From JAICMB01 sp963838885 (GTDB lineage Bacteria; Acidobacteriota; Terriglobia; Bryobacterales; Bryobacteraceae): a stretch of 64,000 bases of DNA. The DNA is taken from contig CAWITB010000018.1 in the NCBI GenBank assembly GCA_963838885.1, forward strand, positions 1-64,000, written 5' to 3'. Below the pieces are notes generated by a model. That model did not search any database, was not told the DNA's origin, and saw only the letters and a program-made list of their open reading frames with translations. Below are positions 37,272-46,199 of the stretch, in pieces (the stretch's first letter is position 1; each line of letters opens with the position of its first letter). Position numbers and translations under genes: made by a program.

Positions 37272-38913
37272 CTAATTTCCCGCCGTGGATGCCGGAGCGC
37301 CCGATCCATTCTCGCGATTACGGCGCGGCTGCGCTTTGGGAAGCGGTTTGCGCGGCAGCATCTCCGGCCTCGTCGCCGCGTTATACGCGAACGACGCTAC
37401 AATCGCGGAGGATTGCATCAAGTCGCCCGGCTGCGCGTGATCGTAGAGGTCCATGTTCGAATGGTGCGTCCGCGTGCTATATTCCATCGGATCCTGTATG
37501 AACTGAAAAGCGGGAATACCAACCGCGTCGAATGAAACGTGGTCCGTGCTGCCGGTGTTGCGAATCGTCAGCGTCGTCGCCCCCAAATCCTTGAACGGCG
37601 CGAGCCAGGCCTCAAAGATGGGCCGCACCATGTCGTTGCCCTGCAGGAAAATGCCGCGGATTTTACCAGTGCCATTATCCAGATTGAAATATGCGGCAAT
37701 CTTACCGTGCTCCGCTGTCGGATTCATCGTCTCCGGATCCGCGAAGTGCTCTTTCACATAAGCCTTCGACCCCAGCAGCCCCTCTTCCTCGCCGCCCCAC
37801 AATGCAATCCGCACGAGTGCGATCCATCTTCAGATCCAGCGTCTTCAAGATACGAACGGCTTCCATAGCCACCGCGCTGCCCGCGGCATTATCCGTCGCG
37901 CCCGTGCCGCCGTGCCAGGAATCGAAATGGCCGCCGACCATCACGATCTCGTCCTTCTTGGCGTTGCCCGGGATCTCTCCCGTAATATTGAAAGAGTCCT
38001 GATTCTGATCCACGATCTGGTTCTGAATGTTGAACGAAAGCTTTACCGGAATGTCGTGCTGCATTAACCGCGCAATGCGGTTGTAGTGCTCCGGCGTGAT
38101 CGCCACGGCGGCGATCGCCACAGGCTTCTTCAGATCGTAGGAGCCGCCCGAGGAAGCGAACACCGTGCCGCCATCGCCGTTATAGCCGTATGAGAGCTGC
38201 ACCAGCGCGCCTTCGTTCTTGAAGAATTCCGCGATCTTCTCCTGCAGCTGACGCCGCTCCGCCATCGCTTTGCGCCGCTCCTCCGGAGTCATGTTTGGAT
38301 CGATGCCCGGAAAGTTGCCCCGCCGCGGACCGAGCGCGCTGGGGCCGGGCATCTGCGCTTGCTCCTCCTCGGCCAGTTCGTCGCTGGTGTAGCGGCGGCC
38401 GAGCGGCGTCGTCACGAACCCAATCTCCTTGGCCGGCTGCGTCATCACGATCTTGCCCTTCAACTTGCCCTTGTACTTGTCGAAATCCGCTTCCGTGCGG
38501 ATATTCACCAGGATCGGCTCGCCCGTCACCGTCCCGTCCGTGCTTGCCGTCCAGGCCAAGGGCAGCCCGATAAGTGGCGCATACTGCGGCTCTACCAGTG
38601 CGGCTTCGAAATGTTTGTTCTGCCACCCGCGCCCGAAAGGACCCCATTTCTCCTCGCGCACGTTCACCAGGCCATAGTCTTTCAATCGCGCCACCGCCCA
38701 ATCCCCGGCGGCCTTGAAGTTCGGCGATCCCGTAAGCCTCGGACCGTGCACATCGGTCAGATAAAACATGTCGTCCATGACCTTGGAGTGTTCGAAAGCT
38801 TCAGCCTTGATACGGTGAATCACCGCCAAGTCCACGTTCTCGGCCGCGAACAATACGATGGGGATGATCGCCGCGGCGCCCGCCGTCAGGCATACCTTGC
38901 GCCTCTGCAACAT
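37272..38913 (-). CDS. Secreted M28-family zinc peptidase with PA domain (one frame break)
   Basis: About 546 residues. The signal peptide (MLQRRKVCLTAGAAAIIPIV) precedes the M28 fold with an inserted PA domain (PILVNIRTEADFDKYKGKLK). Zinc ligands appear in order in GGHFDSWHGGTGATDNAAGS (His, Asp), WGGEEEGLLGSKAY (Glu-Glu) and later GSTDHVSFDAVGIPAF (His). The second half is in another frame, joined at 37815-37818, where ACTC on the coding strand stands for Thr (KMDRT|VRIALWGG). The family comprises aminopeptidases and carboxypeptidase-like enzymes. The C-terminus has a basic, proline-rich tail (PRKPLPKAQPRRNRENGSG). Confidence 0.9.
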
Positions 38914-39333
38914 ATAGGAGTGAGCTTACCATGCGGATGATCGTCGCGATCCGCCGCCCTTTTGGAGTGCTTATAAATCTCGCGCTACCCGCCAGGGCGA
39001 TCACAACTCCGGCGAGAGCGCTTGCCACGGCGCCAACGGCCGCGCGAACGTCGAGACGATCAGCGTATTCCGCCTTCAATGGCCTTGCTTCTTGACGGCG
39101 CCGCGCGTGACTTGTGACCTGACCAACGTGTTCTGGCCTGCCCTGAAATTCAGCGCCGGCGAATCATCGGTCGAGCTCTGGAACCACCCTGAACGGCGCG
39201 CGACAATGCCCCGTTCTCCTACGCTTACGGGTGTGCGGCTTTGCAGCTCCCCACATCAGATCCGTCGAATTAGGACACTCCCTTTATGCTATATTCTGCC
39301 TTTCTGCCGCCGCTTTAGACCACAGGGAGTTGA
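38914..39333. other. Intergenic region with likely promoter of the amino-acid permease
   Basis: No gene recognised. A TATATT box at 39290-39295 and GGGAG just before ATG 39334 are consistent with a promoter and ribosome binding site for the permease. A matching -35 box at 17 bases is not evident, so the promoter is tentative. Confidence 0.35.
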
Positions 39334-40788
39334 ATGAATCTCTTCACCAAGAAGCCTCTTAACCGGCTGCTGGCCGAATCCGAGGGCACGGGCGAGAAAG
39401 GCGCGGGCCTGAAGCGGACCCTCAGCGCCACGTCTCTGGTGGCCCTCGGCGTCGGGGCCATTATCGGCGCCGGCATCTTTACGTTGACCGGCGTCGCCGC
39501 CTCTACGCACGCCGGACCGGCGCTGGTCTATTCCTTCATTCTGGCGGCCATCGGCTGTACCTTCGCCGGATTCTGCTACAGCGAATTCTCGACGATGATT
39601 CCGATCGCCGGGAGCGCCTATACGTACGCCTACGCGACGATGGGTGAACTGCTCGCCTGGATCATCGGTTGGGCTCTGGTCTTGGAATACGCCGTGGGGG
39701 CCGCAACTGTCGCCGTGAGCTGGTCGGCAACCATTGCATCGATTCTGGCGGACTTCAATATCAACATTCCCCAGGCGCTGCTCGCGTCCCCCTTTGATAA
39801 GATGCCCGGCACGATCAACCTGCTCGCCGTGGTGATTGTGGTGGCCATTTCGACTATTCTGATCATCGGAGTGGAAGAGTCGGCGCGCTTTAACTCCGTG
39901 ATTGTTTTTATCAAAGTTGGCGTGGTGATTCTATTTATCGTCGTCGGTTATTTCTATATCGACAAAGCGAATTACACGCCCTTCGTGCCGCCCAACGCGG
40001 GCGAATTCGGAGCCTTCGGCTGGACTGGCGTGCTGGCCGGCGCGGGTCAAATCTTCTTCGCCTATATTGGATTCGACGCCGTCTCGACCGCCGCGCAGGA
40101 AGCCAAGAATCCGAAGCGCGATATGCCTATCGGCATCATCGGCTCTCTCGCGATCTGCACCGTCCTCTACATCCTTTACTCGCTGGTGCTGACCGGCGTC
40201 GTGAACTACAAGGACTTGAACGTGGCCGCTCCACTGGCGGTCGCGGTCGACCGCATGAACGGCGTACCGTGGCTGGGCAAGCTCATGAAGGTCGGCTCCC
40301 TTCTCGGACTCACCAGCGTGATCCTGGTAATGTTGCTGGGCCAGTCGCGCGTGTTCTATTCCATGTCGCGCGACGGTCTGCTACCCAAACTATTCGCCGA
40401 TGTGCATCCCAGGTTTCATACTCCCTGGCGCTCCAACCTCTTGTTGATGGTCTTCGTCTCATTTGGCGCGGCGCTCACGCCCATCGCGCAGCTTGGAAAT
40501 CTGACCAGCATTGGAACCCTCTTCGCGTTTGTGCTGGTCTGCATCGGAATCATTATTATGCGAAAGACCGATCCGGACCTCCCGCGTCCCTTTAGGACCC
40601 CTTGGGTCCCGGTCCTGCCGATCCTGGGCGTGCTGATCAATTTTTTGTTGATGCTAGGGTTGGGCTCCATCACCTGGACCGCCTTCCTGACCTGGATGGT
40701 CATCGGACTGGTGGTATATTTCAGTTACAGCCGTTTCCATAGCCACTTGCTCAGCCGTGGGACTGCCCCGGCCGGCATTCGGCGCTGA
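39334..40788 (+). CDS. APC-family amino-acid permease (cationic amino-acid transporter-like)
   Basis: A 484-residue transporter with about 12 helices, of the CAT/YfnA type. The first helix carries LGVGAIIGAGIFTLTGVAAS (the unwound GxG substrate site). FCYSEFSTMIPIAGSAYTYA, LIIGVEESARFNSVIVFIKV and QIFFAYIGFDAVSTAAQEAK are the classic conserved stretches of this subgroup, and MLLGQSRVFYSMSRDGLLPK is present as well. It imports amino acids, often cationic or branched-chain, with protons. ATG at 39334 has GGGAG 6 bases upstream. It is convergent with the small gene at 40800. Confidence 0.92.
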   Translation: MNLFTKKPLNRLLAESEGTGEKGAGLKRTLSATSLVALGVGAIIGAGIFTLTGVAASTHAGPALVYSFILAAIGCTFAGFCYSEFSTMIPIAGSAYTYAYATMGELLAWIIGWALVLEYAVGAATVAVSWSATIASILADFNINIPQALLASPFDKMPGTINLLAVVIVVAISTILIIGVEESARFNSVIVFIKVGVVILFIVVGYFYIDKANYTPFVPPNAGEFGAFGWTGVLAGAGQIFFAYIGFDAVSTAAQEAKNPKRDMPIGIIGSLAICTVLYILYSLVLTGVVNYKDLNVAAPLAVAVDRMNGVPWLGKLMKVGSLLGLTSVILVMLLGQSRVFYSMSRDGLLPKLFADVHPRFHTPWRSNLLLMVFVSFGAALTPIAQLGNLTSIGTLFAFVLVCIGIIIMRKTDPDLPRPFRTPWVPVLPILGVLINFLLMLGLGSITWTAFLTWMVIGLVVYFSYSRFHSHLLSRGTAPAGIRR

Positions 40789-40799
40789 TGTGGCCGTGC

Positions 40800-41312
40800 C
40801 TAAGCCATTAACAACTGAGTAGCGAGCGATTGCGGATCGACCGCGCCCCCCAGCATCGCCTGTATCGCGCTGTTCGAGGAATTCTGAAATCCCGAAACAA
40901 CACTTGTGCCAGCGTTGCCAGTGACGGCGGGGCCTGTGCCGCCGGACGGCTTTCCGGGTCCCAGAAAACCCGCCTGCCGCAGTTCCTGTTGAACGCCCTG
41001 CATGTCCGGCATCGCGCCGCTCTGGGCCGCCCCGGCGAGCTGCTGGGAAGCGTCGTTGAGGGCTCCGGCCAACGCCGTGGTCCCTTTTGTTGCGGCGGTT
41101 TGCGCCGCCGTTTGAAAGCGGTCCGCCATCTTCGCTGCGATCTGCTGGAACGCAGCCGGGGCTGTTTGTTGAAGGTTCTGCAACATCGCGAAAAATGGTT
41201 CCGTGCCGGCGCCCGAAGCGCCGGAGCCAGGCGCCGCCGTATTCGAGGACGTTGCGGCGCCGGTTTGAATGTGATTCCAGGGAAGACTGGAAGTGACTGC
41301 GTGAATCGTCAT
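40800..41312 (-). CDS. Hypothetical Ala/Gln/Gly-rich protein
   Basis: About 170 residues starting MTIHAVTSSLPWNHIQTGAA. The middle is a helical Gln/Ala-rich stretch (FAMLQNLQQTAPAAFQQIAA, TTALAGALNDASQQLAGAAQ). The C-terminus reads SNSAIQAMLGGAVDPQSLAT. There is no signal peptide or membrane helix. I do not recognise the family. Low-complexity composition resembles small proteins related to flagellar or secreted-substrate regions, but that is only a resemblance. Convergent with the permease (12-base gap). Confidence 0.55.
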   Translation of the reverse strand: MTIHAVTSSLPWNHIQTGAATSSNTAAPGSGASGAGTEPFFAMLQNLQQTAPAAFQQIAAKMADRFQTAAQTAATKGTTALAGALNDASQQLAGAAQSGAMPDMQGVQQELRQAGFLGPGKPSGGTGPAVTGNAGTSVVSGFQNSSNSAIQAMLGGAVDPQSLATQLLMA

Positions 41313-41567
41313 GCGACTACCGAGGCACCTCAAGCGCCATCTTCTAAGCCGTTGAGCGTCAAAGCCCGCGACTCTGTCACGGCCGTCAAAATTATGACGC
41401 GCGCCAAAATCGCTTCCTCCGGCCAAAATGGCACATCCGCCGTATCGAAGCGACCCGCGGCCTCCGCACTGGCCTTGGATAGTGCTGTGGATGCAGTTGC
41501 TGTCCGATGGAAAACCGATTGCAACGAAAGCATCCGCTGTCGCACTGTATGCTGGAAGGAGAGCGCA

Positions 41568-41759
41568 ATGTACGCCACGGTCGAGATCGAACGCCGTTTA
41601 GCCGCTTATAAGGAGATTCTCGAAAACATCGCGATGCGGCGCGAACGCGAGCACGACCCAGCCGTAGGCGCTTCCATCGAGCGCCAAATCCTATCGCAGC
41701 AACTGTCCTATCTGGAATGCGCGGCGCGCCCCTGCGTTAAACAACCTGAGCCGATTTAA
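41568..41759 (+). CDS. Small hypothetical protein (63 residues)
   Basis: MYATVEIERRLAAYKEILEN onward is a charged, helical small protein (RREREHDPAVGASIERQILS). A strong ribosome binding site (GGAAGGAGAG) lies 5-14 bases before ATG. The stop overlaps the convergent receiver-like gene by four bases. I do not recognise the family. Confidence 0.55.
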   Translation: MYATVEIERRLAAYKEILENIAMRREREHDPAVGASIERQILSQQLSYLECAARPCVKQPEPI

Positions 41760-42298
41760 GCGCCGCTCGCCGCGTGCTCACATTCGGCTCCGCCATTTCC
41801 GCGCGCTATGCCCATGTGGCGTCGGCGCCAATGCAACCAGGCGGAATTCAACGCGCGAGCCAGCTCCCCGGCATCCAGAGGCTTGGCGAGAACATCGTAC
41901 GCTCCCAAGTTCAGCGCTTCGGACCATAACTCGTGATCGGCTAGCCGCGAGATGACGACCATTTCCGGCCGCCGCACGCCCCCTAAGCGCGAGAAAATGT
42001 CCTTCCACGTTCCGGTGCGCAAGTCGCGCTCACAAACCACCACGGAGATTCGCGTCTCCGCCGCCAGTCGCGCCAGCGCCGAGCCAATGTCATGCGCCCG
42101 CGAAAGCTTCCATTTAGAGCCTTGCAACATCTTTGTAGCCGCAGCGTGGTCCTCCGCCAACGGACTCACCAGAAGCACGCGCACCGGCATGTTCCCGGTT
42201 TGGTTTGCCGCCGCCTGTGAAGCGGCCGCCCGGCCCTCAAGTTCCCAGGGCTCAATTCCTTCAAAGTCTCGCACGGTATCGAACGACGGAAACAACAT
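41756..42298 (-). CDS. Degenerate receiver-domain protein
   Basis: About 180 residues. From residue 38 it has the CheY-like order: VRVLLVSPLAEDHAAATKML, AETRISVVVCERDLRTGTWK, RRPEMVVISRLADHELWSEA and GAYDVLAKPLDAGELARALN. The usual acidic pair near the first strand is absent (LLVSPLAEDH). The phospho-acceptor position after strand 3 holds Glu (VVVCERDL), though the lysine in AKPL remains. It is therefore probably a non-phosphorylated or constitutively 'on' pseudo-receiver. The N-terminal ~35 residues have no recognisable domain. Confidence 0.7.
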   Translation of the reverse strand: MLFPSFDTVRDFEGIEPWELEGRAAASQAAANQTGNMPVRVLLVSPLAEDHAAATKMLQGSKWKLSRAHDIGSALARLAAETRISVVVCERDLRTGTWKDIFSRLGGVRRPEMVVISRLADHELWSEALNLGAYDVLAKPLDAGELARALNSAWLHWRRRHMGIARGNGGAECEHAASGA

Positions 42299-42443
42299 GC
42301 GCTGCCTCTCGGGTCAAACAGGAACAGTCGGCGGAAAATTCCGCCGGAGATCCAAAAAAATTGAATTGGTTCCTAATCCCAACCTAAAACTGTTTTCATA
42401 GCGAGTCAAGGAAAAATTAACAAAAATTCGCATTGCGATCCAA

Positions 42444-42786
42444 TCACCCGTTCGCTGTGCAAAAATTCCTGCGGCGCCGTACAGAACTCCACGCTGAGGA
42501 TGAGCGCCCCCAGACTGACGCAATCTCAAAAAAATGTTGCCCTCGTGCGTTTGGGCCACGAACGCGCGCTGCCAATTCCAAACTTCGGCGCGGTCGTGCA
42601 AGATGTCAGGCCGGGCTCTTCCGGCTCGGCCTCGTTCTTGTGCTCCTTCGCGAGCTCGTCGAGAGTCCTCCATTTCTGGCCTTCGAGGCCGACGTATTGC
42701 CGCTCATCTTCACAGATAGGACAGCGCGCCGGCGGCTGCGCCGACTCGGCGAATTGAGTCCCGCAAGTCATGCAAATGAAATTCAC
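42444..42786 (-). pseudogene. Truncated N-terminus of an MBL-fold hydrolase
   Basis: GTG at 42786 begins a segment with the rubredoxin-like N-terminus of a metallo-beta-lactamase-fold family: FICMTCGTQFAESAQPPARC then PICEDERQYVGLEGQKWRTL, followed by FGIG and QRAFVAQTHEGNIF in another frame (one base missing near 42570). Everything after that, including the HxHxDH metal site, is absent. The four cysteines of the zinc knuckle are intact. It lies at the 3' side of comEC on the same strand. Confidence 0.65.
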
Positions 42787-42844
42787 GGTTACCCCGCGAT
42801 TGGAGTTAAGGCGGGGATTGGCCATGCAAAAAGCGTGTATCCGC

Positions 42845-45331
42845 TTATTGCGTCTGCACCGTGATCCTCCGCCCATCGCTGCGGACCGTGATCAGTCCCA
42901 CGGTGTCGGTCCGCAGCACTTCGGCGTGACGCTCCGCCAATCGCTCGAGCACATCGCGATTGGGGTGGCCGAAGGAGTTGTCCACGCCATCGGAGATAAT
43001 CGCGAACGCCGGATGCACGGCGTCCAGAAAAGGAGCGCTGCTGGAGGTTTTGCTGCCGTGATGCCCCACCTTCAGCACGACGGCGCGCAGCGCGCGGTCG
43101 TCGGCCAGCAGGCGCGTCTCCATGGGCTTCTCCATGTCGCCTGTAAGCAAGAACGAAGTCTGCCCGTAGGTGACGCGGAAGGCGAGTGAGTCGTTGTTCT
43201 TCGGCGTGTCGTTCGGCAGATAATCCTCGGGCGGCGAGAGCACTTCAATGCGAGCGCCCCCGAATTCCATGGCGCGTCCCGCGCATAGCGGCACAATCTT
43301 CACGCCGCGCCGCCGCGCATGCTCCGACAAGTCCCGCCATACCGGCTCGTTGGTATGGGCGCCGGTCCACAGCTCCGGGGGATGAAAATTGTCGAGTATC
43401 GCGCCCAGGCCGCCGGTGTGGTCCACATGCTCGTGCGTTGCGACGACAACGTCGAGATGTCCGATCGAACGCGTCCACAAATACGGCGAGACCACGTCTT
43501 CGCCAGTGTCGAGCTTGGGCTTCACCTTGCGCCCGAACGACAGAACGCCGCCCCCATCGACCAGCATCAGTTTGCCGTTCGGGAACGCGACCAGCAGACT
43601 GTCTCCTTGTCCGACGTCGATGGCCGTTAGCTCGAGCGACCCGGCTTGTACACGGGGCGGAAAGGGGTGCAGGAAGAGCAGCGCGAATAGCGTGGCGCAC
43701 GCCGCCAGCGCGCCCCACCGCCACGGCCGCGAGCGCCGCATCGTGAATGCCAGGCCGATGAGAGCCGCCGCGAACGCGAGCGCCAGCCATAGAGGCGGGT
43801 CCGGAACGCGCCAGTCCGGTTCCCAGCGCACATGCCAGGACGCTACCTTCGCGGAGAGAAGGAGCAGGCCTTCAGCCAGGCGCGCCGCGATGCCCCATGC
43901 GGTGAAAATCGCCACGAATCCCACCGGTACCACCAACGACAACAATGGAACGATGACGACATTCGCCGAAAAGCCCGACCACGAGATGCGATGAAAATAA
44001 ATCGCCATGGGCAACGCGAGCCCGACCTGCATCACGGTCGAGACCACGATCATGTCAAACGCGAATAGACAGGCTCGCAGACTCCAGGCCATGGCGCTCG
44101 TTATCCAGCGCTCGGGCAGACGCAGGTAATAATGCAGCGTCTCGGCGAGAAGCCGCAATTCCAAGCGGAACTGCGCCGCCCGGGGCTCCAACCGCGGATC
44201 CCGCCGCACATCGCGGACGTGAACGAGGGCCTGCCGGAATCGCCGTGACGTGCGCTCGAGGAGCGGCGCCGCCAAAACCGCGATGGCCGCCACGGACAGG
44301 AACGATAATTGAAAACCGGCCTCGAAGAGCTCGCTGGGATCGCACGCCAGATATAGGATCGCGAGCGCCGCCAGCAGGTTCATCATGCGTCCCGGGCGGT
44401 AGAAATAACGTCCGAGCAGATACAACGTGAACGCCCCCGCGGCCCGCACCGCCGGCGGATTCCAGCCCGCCACTAGAACGTAAATCCAGATAAGCGCCGC
44501 CGCGATAACGAGCCGCGGCATTTCGCGAATGAAACATAGCCGCAGCGCGAATAGCAGAGTGGCCGCCAGCACCGTTATGTGCAGCCCGGAGATGACCAGC
44601 GCATGAAAGGTGCCGGTACGGCGGAAGTCGCTGGTCCACATTTTGTCGAGCTTGGTCGAATCGCCGATCAGGATGGATTCCATCATGCCCGTCGCGTAGG
44701 CGTTTCCGGCGTAGAGCGATTCGATGCGCCGCAGCGCCGCCGTGCGCAGCCCGAAGATGGCGTGTAGAAACCACGATCCGCAACTCCCCGGCAAAACGCG
44801 GACCGCGGCGGGCGAGCGCGCCGTGGCCGTCCAGTAAGTCTCCCGCCGCGCCGACCAGGCGACGAAGTCGAACGATCCGGGGTTGCGAAAATTCCGGATG
44901 GGTCGAACCCGCGCTTCCACTTCCACCCGCTGTCCATACGAGATTTCCGGCGGAGACTCGCCATCGCGCAGCGCGATACTGACGCGCGCTCTGGCGCGCG
45001 GCGCCATTTCGAGCGTGAACTGGTCGCGATCCGCGTTGAAGGCGGACGGCTCGACCACGCAACCTTCCAGGAGCACGGTCTCGCGCGCGCCGGCATCGAT
45101 CGAGGGCGCGCGTCGTGGCCTGTTCCATGCGGCAACGAAAACGCCGCCGAGCAGCATCGCGGCGAGCGCGGCCGCGAACGCGATACGCCGCGCCAGTCGC
45201 CAGGCCAAGAAGGCCAGCCCGGCGCACAGCGTGGCTTCTAACGCGGCCTCCCACGGTTCGAAGCGCACTGCCCGCGATAGCAGGATTCCGGCGATGAATG
45301 CGATTGCCGGCGCGAGAAGCGGGTCCCTCAC
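42845..45331 (-). CDS. comEC: DNA internalisation competence protein ComEC/Rec2
   Basis: An inner-membrane channel for single-stranded DNA uptake. The N-terminal OB-like region (EISYGQRVEVEARVRPIRNF) is followed by the Competence domain with many helices (FHALVISGLHITVLAATLLF, CDPSELFEAGFQLSFLSVAA, FSANVVIVPLLSLVVPVGFV). The C-terminal metallo-beta-lactamase domain reads LTAIDVGQGDSLLVAFPNGK, VATHEHVDHTGGLGAIL and VVLKVGHHGSKTSSSAPFLD. GTG at 45331 (MRDPLLAPAIAFIAG) is chosen; a TTG 48 bases upstream is the alternative. It implies natural transformation or DNA scavenging capacity, if partners exist elsewhere. Confidence 0.93.
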   Translation of the reverse strand: MRDPLLAPAIAFIAGILLSRAVRFEPWEAALEATLCAGLAFLAWRLARRIAFAAALAAMLLGGVFVAAWNRPRRAPSIDAGARETVLLEGCVVEPSAFNADRDQFTLEMAPRARARVSIALRDGESPPEISYGQRVEVEARVRPIRNFRNPGSFDFVAWSARRETYWTATARSPAAVRVLPGSCGSWFLHAIFGLRTAALRRIESLYAGNAYATGMMESILIGDSTKLDKMWTSDFRRTGTFHALVISGLHITVLAATLLFALRLCFIREMPRLVIAAALIWIYVLVAGWNPPAVRAAGAFTLYLLGRYFYRPGRMMNLLAALAILYLACDPSELFEAGFQLSFLSVAAIAVLAAPLLERTSRRFRQALVHVRDVRRDPRLEPRAAQFRLELRLLAETLHYYLRLPERWITSAMAWSLRACLFAFDMIVVSTVMQVGLALPMAIYFHRISWSGFSANVVIVPLLSLVVPVGFVAIFTAWGIAARLAEGLLLLSAKVASWHVRWEPDWRVPDPPLWLALAFAAALIGLAFTMRRSRPWRWGALAACATLFALLFLHPFPPRVQAGSLELTAIDVGQGDSLLVAFPNGKLMLVDGGGVLSFGRKVKPKLDTGEDVVSPYLWTRSIGHLDVVVATHEHVDHTGGLGAILDNFHPPELWTGAHTNEPVWRDLSEHARRRGVKIVPLCAGRAMEFGGARIEVLSPPEDYLPNDTPKNNDSLAFRVTYGQTSFLLTGDMEKPMETRLLADDRALRAVVLKVGHHGSKTSSSAPFLDAVHPAFAIISDGVDNSFGHPNRDVLERLAERHAEVLRTDTVGLITVRSDGRRITVQTQ

Positions 45332-45398
45332 ACGTCGGTAGTGCGGCGGCAAGACAAAAATCTCATGCAAGTTGTACAATCGTTAACGTCGAATCACT

Positions 45399-45992
45399 AT
45401 GAAGCGAACGTTTGCCGTCACGATTACGCTAGCCGCGGCGCTAAGCTCTTCCGCCTGCAAAGTGCGGGTAACCGAAGACCAAGTGGCACAGGGCCCCCAG
45501 GGGCCGACCAGTCCGGCAGAGTCGGGCCAGCAAGGCCCCGAAGCCTTCAATCGATCTCCCTATATGCACAGCGAACAGAAAGCCGACACCGAGCACGAAA
45601 CCGCCGGTTTAATGCCCGAATATAATAACGGCAAGACCGATCCGACCATGGAAGGCAGCGGCAACATCGCGTGGCAGGGCGACTACGAGCGGGAGAAACG
45701 CGCCGCAAATGCCGCTCAAGCGCAGCCCTTAAGGCGGCTCGATAAAGGGCGCCGCTTAGCCGCAATAGAGGGACGGAAAAAAAGTTCCGAAATACCAGTC
45801 TCCGCCGGGCCATTCATTTCCAGTCCGAGAGAGCGTGGCGGGGTCGATCATGAGCGGCATCGGCGCGCTATAGGTAATCGACTCGCGGCAGACCCGATTG
45901 CCGCAGATTACTCCGGGCTTTGCGCTCCCCCTTGCCGAGCGTATGCGTCGCTTCCGGCAAAACACGTGGGAGCTACTGTCTCCCGGAGCTGA
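45399..45992 (+). CDS. Lipoprotein with unusual C-terminal tail
   Basis: The first ~125 residues look real: signal peptide with lipobox (MKRTFAVTITLAAALSSSAC), then a Gly-Pro-Gln-rich linker (VAQGPQGPTSPAESGQQGPE) and an acidic region (NNGKTDPTMEGSGNIAWQGD). From about residue 125 the frame runs antisense through a decayed paralogue of the gene at 56197. The final ~70 residues are therefore probably a read-through extension and not conserved sequence. The function is unknown. Confidence 0.55.
   Translation: MKRTFAVTITLAAALSSSACKVRVTEDQVAQGPQGPTSPAESGQQGPEAFNRSPYMHSEQKADTEHETAGLMPEYNNGKTDPTMEGSGNIAWQGDYEREKRAANAAQAQPLRRLDKGRRLAAIEGRKKSSEIPVSAGPFISSPRERGGVDHERHRRAIGNRLAADPIAADYSGLCAPPCRAYASLPAKHVGATVSRS
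45756..45965 (-). pseudogene. Relic paralogue of the membrane protein at 56197-56694
   Basis: On the minus strand this reads ...CGNRVCRESITYSAPMPLMI, then GGDWYFGTFFPSLYCG. The C-terminus of the 56197 gene has CGNGVLLRVDYPHAQPMLLM, then GRHWHFGTFLRSIFRG. Nucleotides flanking the stop are also visibly similar (for example CCGAAATACCAGT versus CCGAAATGCCAGT). Only the last ~60 residues remain and the N-terminal membrane helix is missing. It is a degraded duplicate. Confidence 0.6.
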
Positions 45993-46199
45993 AACCGGCC
46001 TGGAATCGGGCCGCTACGAAGGTCACGACAGGCGCGAGTTTTGTCATCACGGCTCTGTGCCGCGGCTTACGTTTAGGCGATCTCCAAGTCTGCCGCAGTT
46101 GCGGCCATCGCGTGAAAGCGGACGTTTCTGAATCGTCCGCAAGCGTGCGCGCATCACTGGAACATGCACGGGAGTGTTTCTCGGGCTAGAGAAGGATCG

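Noticed and set aside
40830..41312. Long plus-strand frame opposite the 40800 gene
   Set aside because: Only its last 63 codons have a ribosome binding site and plausible composition. The upstream part is antisense to the Ala/Gln-rich gene.
45920..46189. Small plus-strand frame ending in CRSCGHRVKADVSESSASVR
   Set aside because: The CxxCGH pair is attractive, but the frame begins inside the antisense of a relic, has no ribosome binding site and matches nothing I know.
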